Below, in pieces: positions 24,461 through 30,725 of a stretch of DNA of 35,623 nucleotides. Position numbers and translations under genes: made by a program. Every line of letters begins with the position of its first letter. Position 1 is the stretch's first letter. The DNA comes from JALZEG01 sp046263255 (GTDB lineage: Bacteria; Actinomycetota; CADDZG01; WHSQ01): the NCBI GenBank assembly GCA_046263255.1, contig JBHELD010000029.1, positions 1-35,623 on the forward strand, read 5' to 3'. The notes beneath the pieces were generated by a model. That model did no database searches, had not been told where the DNA came from, and worked only from the letters and a program-made list of their open reading frames with translations.

Positions 24461-24503
24461 CGTTGAGCAACGGCGGTCGCCGTGCGTACGAAGCTGCTCA
24501 ACG
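24461..24503 (-). repeat. Branched inverted repeat between meaB and the mutase gene
   Basis: Outer arms CGTTGAGCA (24461-24469) and TGCTCAACG (24495-24503) enclose a second inverted repeat, ACGGCG-GT-CGCCGT (24470-24483), directly abutting the left arm. The right outer arm includes the meaB stop codon. In RNA this would fold into a strong two-stem structure just before the mutase promoter. Terminator for meaB, operator or RNA control element are all possible; there is no T-run. Confidence 0.5.
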
Positions 24504-25436
24504 AGCGGCGAGGGCTTCCATCAGACGGTCGGCCGCCGCGTAGGGGTCCAGGCGGCGCGCCGCTACCTCGTCCGTCAGCTCGTCCAGCAGGGCCCCCGCG
24601 TCGAGCTCGATCCTCGATCGGTACCGTTCCGCCACGATCTCCTTTATCTCCCGCTGCACCCGGCGGCGGCGCCGGGCCTCGAGCAGGCCGTGCTCCTCCT
24701 GGTACGCGCGGTGCTTCTCGATCGCGGCCCACAGCTCGTCGATCCCGGTCCCCTTCGTCGCCACGGTCTCGACGATGTCGGGCTTCCACGGAGCCTCCGA
24801 GAGCTCCAGCATCTGCCGCAGCTCCTGCACGGCCTGACGCGTGCCGTTGCGGTCGGCCTTGTTCACGACGAACACGTCGGCGATCTCCATCAGCCCCGCC
24901 TTGGCGGCCTGGACCGCGTCGCCCCACCCCGGGTTCACGACCACGAGCGTGGTGTCGCACGCATCGGTGATCTCGACCTCCGCCTGGCCGACGCCGACGG
25001 TCTCGATGACCACGAGGTCCTTTCCGACGGCGTCCAGGACCCGGAACGCCTCCGGAGTCGCGAGCGAGATGCCTCCGAGGTGACCGCGCGTCGCCATCGA
25101 GCGGATGAAGACGCCGGGATCGGTCGCGTGGCTCTGCATCCGAACGCGGTCGCCCAGTAGCGCGCCGCCGCTGAACGGGCTCGAAGGATCGATCGCGAGC
25201 ACGCCCACCGACAGCGCCTCCGCCCGGGCGCGGCCGACGAGCCGTTCGGTGAGCGTGGACTTTCCGGCCCCCGGCGCGCCCGTTATGCCTATCGAGTACG
25301 CCCGGCCCGTGTGCGGGTACAGCGCCTGCATCGCGCGCCCCAGGTCGGCCCCCCCGTCCTCGACGGGCGAGATCAGCCGGGCGACGGCGCGCCTCTCCCC
25401 GTCCAGGGCGCGCCGGAGCAGCTCGTCCAGGTCCAA
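24498..25436 (-). CDS. meaB: MeaB-type GTPase, acyl-CoA mutase chaperone
   Basis: G3E-family P-loop GTPase that guards and reloads the B12 cofactor of methylmalonyl/isobutyryl-CoA mutases. Over 312 residues: Walker A GAPGAGKST (about 53-61), AIDPSSPFSGGALLGDR, the MeaB signature SMATRGHLGG (113-122), ETVGVGQAEVE, and NKAD (192-195) as guanine-specificity motif. The start is TTG at 25436, 7 nt after the upstream stop, matching the usual family N-terminus (DELLRRALDGERRAVARLIS). The ribosome site is poor, so re-initiation after the NifU-like gene is likely. Operon order NifU-like, meaB, mutase supports a role with the mutase. Confidence 0.95.
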   Translation of the reverse strand: MDLDELLRRALDGERRAVARLISPVEDGGADLGRAMQALYPHTGRAYSIGITGAPGAGKSTLTERLVGRARAEALSVGVLAIDPSSPFSGGALLGDRVRMQSHATDPGVFIRSMATRGHLGGISLATPEAFRVLDAVGKDLVVIETVGVGQAEVEITDACDTTLVVVNPGWGDAVQAAKAGLMEIADVFVVNKADRNGTRQAVQELRQMLELSEAPWKPDIVETVATKGTGIDELWAAIEKHRAYQEEHGLLEARRRRRVQREIKEIVAERYRSRIELDAGALLDELTDEVAARRLDPYAAADRLMEALAAR

Positions 25437-25443
25437 GAACGGC

Positions 25444-25686
25444 TCAGGCTTCGATCGCGACTACTTCGGTGATCCCGGGAACGCGCTCGTGCAGGATGCG
25501 CTCGACGCCTTGCTTCAGCGTGACGGGGGAGATCGGACACGCCTCGCACGTACCCGACAGGCGCACCGTGACCTTGCCGTCGTGGATCGCGATCAGCTCG
25601 ATGTCGCCGCCGTCCATCTGGATCGCCGGCCTGATCAGCTCGAGGGCTTCCCGTACTCGGTCCTCGACCGTCAGCGCGCCGCTCAT
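25444..25686 (-). CDS. NifU C-terminal-domain (Nfu) Fe-S cluster protein
   Basis: An 80-residue stand-alone Nfu domain. CEACPISPVTLKQGVE gives the CxxC pair (C47, C50) that holds a 4Fe-4S cluster for delivery to client enzymes, and IQMDGGDIELIAI is the family strand-turn. ATG at 25686 overlaps the SpoIID-protein stop as ATGA. Together with the cysteine desulfurase near 4-5 kb it supplies Fe-S assembly functions. Why it sits between a SpoIID protein and meaB is unclear. Confidence 0.92.
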   Translation of the reverse strand: MSGALTVEDRVREALELIRPAIQMDGGDIELIAIHDGKVTVRLSGTCEACPISPVTLKQGVERILHERVPGITEVVAIEA

Positions 25687-27329
25687 CTGTTGATCCTACT
25701 TCCCAGGGTGACGACGACGAGGCCCAACAGGAGGATCCCGACCGCGAGGCGCGCCACCCCCGCGGCTATTCCGCCGTCGTCCTCGGGAGCAAGCGCCCGC
25801 CCCGTCCCGCGCCCTGCGACCACGCGGATGCTCACGCTGCGCGCGTCGGTCTCCCGCGGCCCCGCCGACGCGACCAGCGTCAGCTCGTACTCCCCCGGGT
25901 CGGGAGGCGCCTTCCACGTCACGGTCCCTCTCCCCGGGCGCCGGAGCTTCGCTTCGCCGGGGGACGCGCCCGGGTGCACGAGCCGCAGCCGGGCCGCCTT
26001 CGACAGCGCGAACTCGATGCGGACCCGCTCCCCCGCCGACACCTTTGCCGGAGCACGGACGAGCCCGACCCGCAGGGGCAGGGTGTTCCCCGGAGGCGGC
26101 TGGACGGCGACGACGCCGTCGCCGGCGGACGTGAACGTCCACGAGCCGAGGGCGTCGCGGACGGCGACGTCTCCCGTGCGGTCGACGATGTCGAACGCTC
26201 CCGTGGCGGTCACGGACGAGCGCCCCCAGTCGACTCCGACCGCGATCGAGCGGCGCGTCGCAACCGCGCCGATCGTCGCCCCCGAGTAGTAGTGGGCGAG
26301 GATCTCCTCGTACGTCGCTCCGCGCGCGGCCATCCCGTACGCTCCCCATTGCGACATGCCCGTGCCGTGGCCCCACCCCCGGCCCGTCACGACCGCGACG
26401 CTGTTCCTCGTGGCTATCGAGATGCGGTTCGCCGGCAGCGTCTCCGGCAGCCGCCCGCTGGTCGTCGGCCACGACGACGGGTACGTCCCGGGATACAGCT
26501 CGGGACCCGCGGTCCGGACGATGTCGCGCAACGACTCGGCGTCGATTCGGAGGTTGCGCTTGCTGCCCCTGAGGACCACGTCGGGGTAGTGAAGTCCCTC
26601 GGACGACGCGACCGTCCTCACGCTCCTCAGCGCCCCGTGCTCTTTGGTCCAGACGCCGGCGAGCATGGCGCGCAGGTGCCGCAGAGGGAAGCGGACTTCC
26701 CAGCGGTAGAGCGGCGACGCGGTCTCGGTCGGGCTCGGCACCCCCTGCAGGTACGGGTAGTCGGGCTCGCCCGGAAACGCCTGCGAGTTGTCGAGCGTGT
26801 GGCCGCCGGACGTCGAGTGATAGCGCGCGAGGATCGGTCGCCCGGCGTGCAGCAGGGCCTCGCCGGCGGTCGCCGCCACGGCCGCGGCCCATCTGCGTCC
26901 TTCGGGAGTCGCGAGCACGTCCGCACCCGCGAAGACCTGGCACTCGACCGAGGCGCAGATGTCGAAGCCGTAGGCCGCCGCCGCTCCCGCCGGGGGCCGC
27001 GCGAGCGTCCACAGGGCGTACGTCCGCGCCGCGACCGCCTGCGCCTTCAGCGCCTCCTCCGGCCAGCGCGGAGGCACCTCGTTCAACCCGAGCAGGTATC
27101 GCTCGACCGACAGGCGGACGACGACGACGAGCCCGTCCGGCGCCGGGGCGATGGCGACGCTTCCGAAGTACCGGTGGAGCCCCGAGACCGAGATCGTCTC
27201 CCCCGGCTGCGCCACGAGCCGGATCGGCCCGGCGAGCGCGCCCGGCGGCTTGCGCGCCTCCGCCGCCGCCGGCGCGGGTGCGACGACTGCTGCGGCGGCG
27301 ACGGCGGCGACCCACCTGCGCACCCACAT
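25683..27329 (-). CDS. Secreted SpoIID/LytB-domain protein with C-terminal anchor
   Basis: About 548 residues. Signal peptide WVRRWVAAVAAAAVVAPAPAAAEA, then a SpoIID domain: LNEVPPRWPEEALKAQAVAARTYALW, YHSTSGGHT and the terminal GRGWGHGTGMSQWGAYGMAARG with the following HYYSGA. SpoIID proteins are lytic transglycosylases acting on peptidoglycan glycan strands lacking stem peptides; the catalytic Glu is likely that in NEVPP. A probable Ig-like region (PLRVGLVRAPAKVSAGERVRIEF onward) and a C-terminal membrane helix (LAVGILLLGLVVVTLGS) follow. ATG at 27329 is preferred (TATGTT 7 nt upstream); an ATG four codons earlier (27341) is also open. The gene starts 15-27 nt after murA, a natural cell-wall pairing. 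Sporulation is not implied. Confidence 0.9.
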   Translation of the reverse strand: MWVRRWVAAVAAAAVVAPAPAAAEARKPPGALAGPIRLVAQPGETISVSGLHRYFGSVAIAPAPDGLVVVVRLSVERYLLGLNEVPPRWPEEALKAQAVAARTYALWTLARPPAGAAAAYGFDICASVECQVFAGADVLATPEGRRWAAAVAATAGEALLHAGRPILARYHSTSGGHTLDNSQAFPGEPDYPYLQGVPSPTETASPLYRWEVRFPLRHLRAMLAGVWTKEHGALRSVRTVASSEGLHYPDVVLRGSKRNLRIDAESLRDIVRTAGPELYPGTYPSSWPTTSGRLPETLPANRISIATRNSVAVVTGRGWGHGTGMSQWGAYGMAARGATYEEILAHYYSGATIGAVATRRSIAVGVDWGRSSVTATGAFDIVDRTGDVAVRDALGSWTFTSAGDGVVAVQPPPGNTLPLRVGLVRAPAKVSAGERVRIEFALSKAARLRLVHPGASPGEAKLRRPGRGTVTWKAPPDPGEYELTLVASAGPRETDARSVSIRVVAGRGTGRALAPEDDGGIAAGVARLAVGILLLGLVVVTLGSRINR

Positions 27330-27336
27330 GCCTGCC

Positions 27337-27342
27337 AACATA
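27337..27342 (-). promoter_or_regulatory. Possible leaderless -10 box before the SpoIID gene
   Basis: TATGTT, then 7 nt, then ATG at 27329. It overlaps the alternative ATG at 27341, so the two starts exclude each other. Weaker than the other cases because read-through from murA is likely. Confidence 0.3.
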
Positions 27343-27356
27343 GGACGGCAGGCGGT

Positions 27357-28616
27357 CTATCTCGGGGCGTCCACCAGCGAGACGTTCGCTCCCAACCCGT
27401 TCAGCTTCTCGACGAACCGCTCGTACCCTCGCTCCACGTGGCCCGTGTCGTACACCTCGGTTCGCCCCTCCGCGCAGAGGCCGCCGACGACGAGCGCGGC
27501 CGCCGCGCGGATGTCGGGGGCGCGCACCGGGGCCCCCGAGAGGCGCTCGATCCCGCGGATGACCGCGTGGTGGCCCTCGACGCGGATCCGGCACCCCATG
27601 CGGTTCAGCTCGTCCACGAAGAGGAAGCGCGCCTCGAAGACGTTCTCGGTGAGGATCGACGATCCCTCCGCCTGGGCGAGCAGCACCATCATCGGCGGCT
27701 GCAGGTCGGTCGGGAACCCCGGGAACGGAAGGGTCGCGAGGTCCAGCGCCTGCGGCCGGCGGCGCATCCGCACGCGCACCTCTCCGTCGCCACGCTCGAC
27801 CTCGGCCCCCGCAGCCTCCAGCTTCTGCAACGGCAGCTCGAAGAACTCGGGGCGCGTGTCGAGGAGCCGGACGTCGCCGCGCGTCGCCGCGGCCGCGATC
27901 GCGTACGTCCCCGACTCGACACGGTCGGCGATGATCCGGTGCCGCACGGCTCCGAGCTCGCGCACGCCCTCGACCGAGATGAACGGCGTTCCGGCACCCT
28001 CGATCCGCGCGCCGCACGAGTTGAGGAACGCCGCGAGGTCCTGGATCTCGGGCTCACGAGCCGCGTTCTCGATCGTCGTCCGCCCCTCCGCGAGCACCGC
28101 GCCCATAAGAAGGGTCTCCGTCGCGCCGACGGAAGGGAACTCGAGGAGGACGTCCGCCGAACGCAACCGGTGCGCGACGCCTTCGACGTATCCGTGCTGC
28201 GAGGTGAACTTCGCGCCCATGCGCTCGAGCCCTTGGAGGTGGAGGTCGATCGGGCGAGACCCGATCGCGTCTCCGCCCGGCATCGCGACGCGCGCATGCC
28301 CGAGCCGCGCGAGGAGGGGGCCGAGCACCTGGATCGACGCTCTCATCCTCGTGACGAGGTCGTACGGCGTCTCCTCGGACAGCTCGCCCGACGCGTCGAT
28401 CCTGACCGTTCCGTCCTCGAACGCCACCTGCGCGCCCAGGCGTTCGAGGACCTCCCCCATCAGGTGGACGTCCGTGATGTCCGGCACGCGTTCGATCACG
28501 ACCTCGTCCGTGACGAGCAGGGCCGCCGCCATGATCTTCAACGCGGCGTTCTTGGCCCCGCTGATGTGGACGTCGCCTTCGAGGGCCGCGGAGCCCTCGA
28601 TCAGGTATCTCCTCAC
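27357..28616 (-). CDS. murA: UDP-N-acetylglucosamine 1-carboxyvinyltransferase MurA, Asp variant
   Basis: First committed step of peptidoglycan synthesis: transfer of enolpyruvate from PEP to UDP-GlcNAc. The 419-residue length is standard. Lys22 lies in SGAKNAALK, with Arg in TRMRAS and a final-third DIRAAAALVVGGL block. The active-site loop reads AMPGGDAIGSRPIDLHLQGL: the Cys that fosfomycin alkylates (Cys115 in E. coli) is Asp116 here, as in Mycobacterium tuberculosis and Chlamydia. Natural fosfomycin resistance of the enzyme is expected. The start is GTG at 28616, 6 nt after TAAGAT and without a ribosome site. First gene of the series murA, spoIID-like, nifU-like, meaB, mutase. Confidence 0.96.
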   Translation of the reverse strand: MRRYLIEGSAALEGDVHISGAKNAALKIMAAALLVTDEVVIERVPDITDVHLMGEVLERLGAQVAFEDGTVRIDASGELSEETPYDLVTRMRASIQVLGPLLARLGHARVAMPGGDAIGSRPIDLHLQGLERMGAKFTSQHGYVEGVAHRLRSADVLLEFPSVGATETLLMGAVLAEGRTTIENAAREPEIQDLAAFLNSCGARIEGAGTPFISVEGVRELGAVRHRIIADRVESGTYAIAAAATRGDVRLLDTRPEFFELPLQKLEAAGAEVERGDGEVRVRMRRRPQALDLATLPFPGFPTDLQPPMMVLLAQAEGSSILTENVFEARFLFVDELNRMGCRIRVEGHHAVIRGIERLSGAPVRAPDIRAAAALVVGGLCAEGRTEVYDTGHVERGYERFVEKLNGLGANVSLVDAPR

Positions 28617-28622
28617 GGCGGC

Positions 28623-28628
28623 ATCTTA
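28623..28628 (-). promoter_or_regulatory. Leaderless -10 box of murA
   Basis: TAAGAT on the minus strand, 6 nt (GCCGCC), then GTG at 28616. The terminator of the histone-like gene overlaps the expected -35 region. Confidence 0.55.
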
Positions 28629-28669
28629 GGGGGCAAGCAAAGAGGGCGGTCCGTCGCGGACCGCCCTCT
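28629..28669 (-). terminator. Intrinsic terminator of the histone-like gene
   Basis: A perfect 13-bp stem, AGAGGGCGGTCCG (28641-28653) and CGGACCGCCCTCT (28657-28669), with a 3-nt loop. On the minus strand it is followed by TTTGCTTG. It starts 18 nt after the stop of the histone-like gene. This is the clearest terminator in the window. Confidence 0.8.
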
Positions 28670-28687
28670 GCACGTGGATCGAGCCGT

Positions 28688-29353
28688 CTAGCCCCTTCTT
28701 CCGCCGGACCTGCGAGACCCGGACGATTTGCGGCCCGTGGACTTGCGGGAGCCCGTGGACTTGCGGGCGGTGGACTTGCGGGCGGCGGTCTTCTTGCGGG
28801 CGGTCGACTTGCGGGCGGCGGTCTTCTTGCGCCCGGTCGACTTCCGGGCGGTCGTCTTCTTGCGCCCGGTCGACTTGCGGGCGGTCGACTTCTTGCGCCC
28901 GGTCGACTTCCTCGCCGTCGTCTTCTTGCGTCCGGTCGACTTCCTCGCGGCGGTGGACTTCCTCGCCGTCGTCTTCCTGCGTCCGGTCGACTTCCTCGCC
29001 GCGGTTTTCTTCCGGCCGGTCGACTTCCTGCCCGTCGTCTTCTTCCGGCCGGTCGATTTCTTACGGCCGGTGGACTTCCTCGCCGTCGTCTTCTTGCGTC
29101 CGGTGGACTTCGAGCCGCCGCCGCGCCGGGAAGACCTCGACGCCGCGCCTCCGTCCGCCGATCCCTCGGACCCACGGTCGCCGCCGGTTCGGGCGGCATC
29201 CGCCGCCGTTTGCGCGCCGGTCGCAGCGAGCTCCCGCGCCTGCGCGGCAGGGCTCGATCCCGAGCCCTCGGTCGAGAGCACGCCGGCGGCGGTTTCGGCC
29301 ATTCCGGCGGCGGCGTCGCGGATCTGGCCCACGATGCCTTTGTCCTCTGCCAT
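28688..29353 (-). CDS. Histone H1-like Lys/Arg repeat protein (nucleoid-associated)
   Basis: A 221-residue protein in two parts. Residues 1 to about 80 are Ala/Gly/Ser/Asp-rich with a likely amphipathic helix (IVGQIRDAAAGMAETAAGVL). The remaining 140 residues are a degenerate tandem array of units such as KSTGRKKTTAR and KKTAARKSTGR, almost only Lys, Arg, Ser, Thr, Ala and Gly, like the tail of eukaryotic H1 or chlamydial and pseudomonad H1-like proteins. Binding and compaction of DNA is the likely role; the sequence shows no enzyme. ATG at 29353 has GGGGAGGG upstream; an in-frame ATG at 29380 is an alternative. Repeat number could vary between strains. Confidence 0.85.
   Translation of the reverse strand: MAEDKGIVGQIRDAAAGMAETAAGVLSTEGSGSSPAAQARELAATGAQTAADAARTGGDRGSEGSADGGAASRSSRRGGGSKSTGRKKTTARKSTGRKKSTGRKKTTGRKSTGRKKTAARKSTGRRKTTARKSTAARKSTGRKKTTARKSTGRKKSTARKSTGRKKTTARKSTGRKKTAARKSTARKKTAARKSTARKSTGSRKSTGRKSSGSRRSGGRRG
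28700..29115 (-). repeat. Degenerate tandem coding repeats of the histone-like gene
   Basis: The plus strand repeats variants of GGTCGACTTCCTCGCCGTCG with TTCTTGCG between them. On the minus strand these encode the K-S-T-G-R-K-K units. Imperfect copies differ mostly at third positions, so selection on the protein is evident. Prone to slippage and assembly error. Confidence 0.75.
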
Positions 29354-29651
29354 GCCCTCCCCTTTCTTGACGGGACTCATGAATCCGTACCGTGGATTCC
29401 CCGCCAATGCAATACCAAAACAAGGGCCGCGTTGCACACAAGCAGATTGTGAGGACGCTTGATCACGAGGACGTCGTGCAGAAGGGGCCGCAAATGCGGT
29501 CGCGCAACTACCCGTCGACACGCGTGAACGACCACGTCGCCGCGCTTGGAGCGCTGCGCGACGTCGCGCAGCGCTCGGCGCGATCGAACGAAGCCGGCTC
29601 CGGCCGGCGCCTGCTCCACGTCGTGGACAAGGCAGAGTACGTTCGGAAGGC
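29354..29651. other. Non-coding stretch rich in inverted repeats
   Basis: No convincing gene on either strand. The part next to 29353 must hold the promoter of the histone-like gene; TTGCAT and TACGGA spaced 17 nt are a weak candidate. Small inverted repeats occur at 29464-29478 (CACGA-N5-TCGTG) and 29488-29499 (CCGCA-AA-TGCGG), and the large palindrome at 29549-29576. AT content is locally higher near 29400-29460 than in the rest of the window. Confidence 0.5.
29549..29576. repeat. 28-bp perfect palindrome
   Basis: Two-fold symmetric about 29562/29563 with core TGCGCGACGTCGCGCA and outer arms GAGCGC/GCGCTC. It is unbroken for all 28 positions, the longest perfect palindrome I found here. 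It lies in non-coding DNA just upstream of a decayed gene. It may be a cruciform, a terminator stem without a T-run, or a regulator/recombination site. Confidence 0.6.
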
Positions 29652-30015
29652 GTCATCGCCGACGCGGTAGTGATCGGCGCGGGACCGAACGGTCTCGTCG
29701 CGGCGAACCTGATCGCCGACGAGGGCTGGGATGTCGTCGCCCTCGACGCCCGCATCGGACCCGGGCGGAGCCGTGACGAGCGGCGAGCCGACGCTCCCGG
29801 GATGGAGGCACGACCTCTTCGGCGCGTTCTACCCGCTGGCCGCCGACGGCTCCTCCGACAAGGTTCGCGTTCGGCTATCTCGGCTCCGCGTCGATCCATC
29901 CCGGGGAGGCGTCCACGGCGCGCCGGGAGCGGCGGCCGCGGCGGGCGCGCTCGCGGCCGAGCGGCGGGCGTCCTGGTTCGGGCTCGCGAAGCCTCGCTAC
30001 CGCCCCAGCGGGTAG
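29652..30015 (+). pseudogene. Internally deleted, frameshifted phytoene-dehydrogenase-like FAD oxidoreductase
   Basis: The 5' part reads ADAVVIGAGPNGLVAANLIADEGWDVVALDARIGPG, the FAD-binding start of CrtI-like oxidoreductases. An extra G in the run near 29764 shifts the frame, after which GGAVTSGEPTLPGWRHDLFGAFYPLAAD continues the same family N-terminus. It then jumps, near 29860, to what looks like the extreme C-terminus, GYLGSASIHPG. A missing G near 29915 shifts the frame again before GGVHGAPGAAAA. About 400 central codons are absent. No functional protein is possible. The order of family motifs makes the identification fairly secure. Confidence 0.75.
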
Positions 30016-30110
30016 CCGACGGCTTCGTCGGACGACAGCGCGCGGCCCTCGTCCCACAGGGCCGCGAAGCTCTGCTCACCGAGCGCGGCGCGGGCCTCCG
30101 ACCCCGGCGC
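29997..30110 (-). pseudogene. C-terminal remnant of a probable ATPase/LuxR-type regulator
   Basis: The last 37 codons of a minus-strand frame read SEARAALGEQSFAALWDEGRALSSDEAVGYPLGR before a stop at 29997. This resembles the conserved tail (LGEeaFaaAWaeGraLsleEAvayAL) of large actinobacterial ATPase/TPR regulators of the LuxR/AfsR type. Upstream codons do not continue the family. It overlaps the 3' end of the oxidoreductase pseudogene, so both are likely debris. Identification is from motif memory. Confidence 0.5.
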
Positions 30111-30127
30111 CCGCGTGTTACGGGGGC

Positions 30128-30146
30128 TTTGCAGATTGGTTGCAAA
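30128..30146. promoter_or_regulatory. Inverted repeat TTTGCA-N7-TGCAAA upstream of the small secreted peptide gene
   Basis: Six-base AT-rich arms in a local dip of GC content, 69 nt before the ATG of the 70-aa peptide. TTGCAA at 30140-30145 could serve as a -35 element. Operator or promoter part is suggested only by position. Confidence 0.3.
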
Positions 30147-30214
30147 ACGGGAGGAATCGGACATGTACGGTCGAATCCCTGTTGAGATGCTCTTAACGAC
30201 GAAGGGGGAGGCAT

Positions 30215-30427
30215 ATGCGCAAGACACTCCGGAGGGGCGCTCTCGCGGCGATCGCGGCGGCGGCGCTCGCGGTACCGGTCATGCCGGCGGCTCCGGCGGG
30301 AGCGCAGGATTACGACTGCGAGATCGTCATCATCGGCCCGTCGCACATCCCGCAGGAAGTCGTCGACTGCGCCTACTACATCCTCATCACCGCGATCAAC
30401 GACCCGGACATCCCGCCGGGCCTGTAG
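30215..30427 (+). CDS. Small secreted peptide with two cysteines
   Basis: A 70-residue precursor. ATG at 30215 has a strong GGGGGAGG four bases upstream. The signal peptide is RKTLRRGALAAIAAAALAVPVMPAAPAGA, with cleavage likely after AGA. The mature part is only about 40 residues, beginning QDYDCEIVIIG: acidic, Ile/Pro-rich, with two Cys (CEIV and DCAYY) 17 residues apart that could form one disulfide. There is no lipobox, anchor or precedent I recognise. Third positions are nearly all G/C, supporting coding. It is flanked by gene debris upstream and a hairpin 11 nt downstream, so it seems to be a single-gene unit. Confidence 0.75.
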   Translation: MRKTLRRGALAAIAAAALAVPVMPAAPAGAQDYDCEIVIIGPSHIPQEVVDCAYYILITAINDPDIPPGL

Positions 30428-30438
30428 CCGCCGGCACG

Positions 30439-30459
30439 TCGACCACAGGCGTTGGTCGA
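30439..30459 (+). terminator. Hairpin after the small secreted peptide gene
   Basis: TCGACCA (30439-30445) and TGGTCGA (30453-30459) form a 7-bp stem with a 7-nt loop, 11 nt after the stop. No T-run follows; position between convergent genes supports a terminator. Confidence 0.45.
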
Positions 30460-30468
30460 GAACACACG

Positions 30469-30492
30469 CGCTGCGTACGTTTTCGCGCAGCG
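30469..30492 (-). terminator. Hairpin at the end of the ATP synthase unit
   Basis: CGCTGCG (30469-30475) and CGCAGCG (30486-30492) with a 10-nt loop containing TTTT, starting 5 nt past the stop of the zinc-ribbon gene on the minus strand. Probable terminator of the atp transcript, without a clear T-tail. Confidence 0.45.
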
Positions 30493-30497
30493 AACGG

Positions 30498-30710
30498 TCA
30501 GAAGCCCGACCCGGGGTCGACGTCGAGGCGGGCCTCGATGAGCCACAGGTTGCGGCGCACGCACTCGGGGCACAGTGCCAGGCGCCGGCCGCTCGCGTCC
30601 GGCATCTCCTGCCATCCCAGCGGGACCAGCCCGTTGCGCCGGGACGCGGAGGACCCGCAGGAGGAGCAGAACACGCGGTTGCGCAGGTTGTCGGGGGCCG
30701 CGTCCGTCAT
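30498..30710 (-). CDS. Small zinc-ribbon protein following atpC
   Basis: A 70-residue protein with two CxxC knuckles, FCSSCGS (from about residue 14) and LCPECVRRN (from about 46), the layout of a zinc ribbon. The rest is short and basic-polar, ending RLDVDPGSGF. No enzyme or DNA-binding domain can be named. Third positions are almost all G/C. It begins 15 nt after the atpC stop and is followed by a hairpin, so it is probably the last gene of the ATP synthase transcript. Its ribosome site is weak. Confidence 0.65.
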   Translation of the reverse strand: MTDAAPDNLRNRVFCSSCGSSASRRNGLVPLGWQEMPDASGRRLALCPECVRRNLWLIEARLDVDPGSGF

Positions 30711-30725
30711 GACCGTCTGCCCGCG

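Noticed and set aside
24426..24497. Cobalamin riboswitch before the mutase gene
   Set aside because: Too short and without the B12-box consensus; only nested inverted repeats are seen.
25974..28691. 905-codon plus-strand frame opposite the SpoIID and murA genes
   Set aside because: Shadow of two clear minus-strand genes; low-complexity composition and no recognisable motif.
28690..29115. CRISPR-like array of short repeats
   Set aside because: Repeats are adjacent, degenerate, in phase with codons and without unique spacers; they encode the Lys/Arg tail of the histone-like protein.
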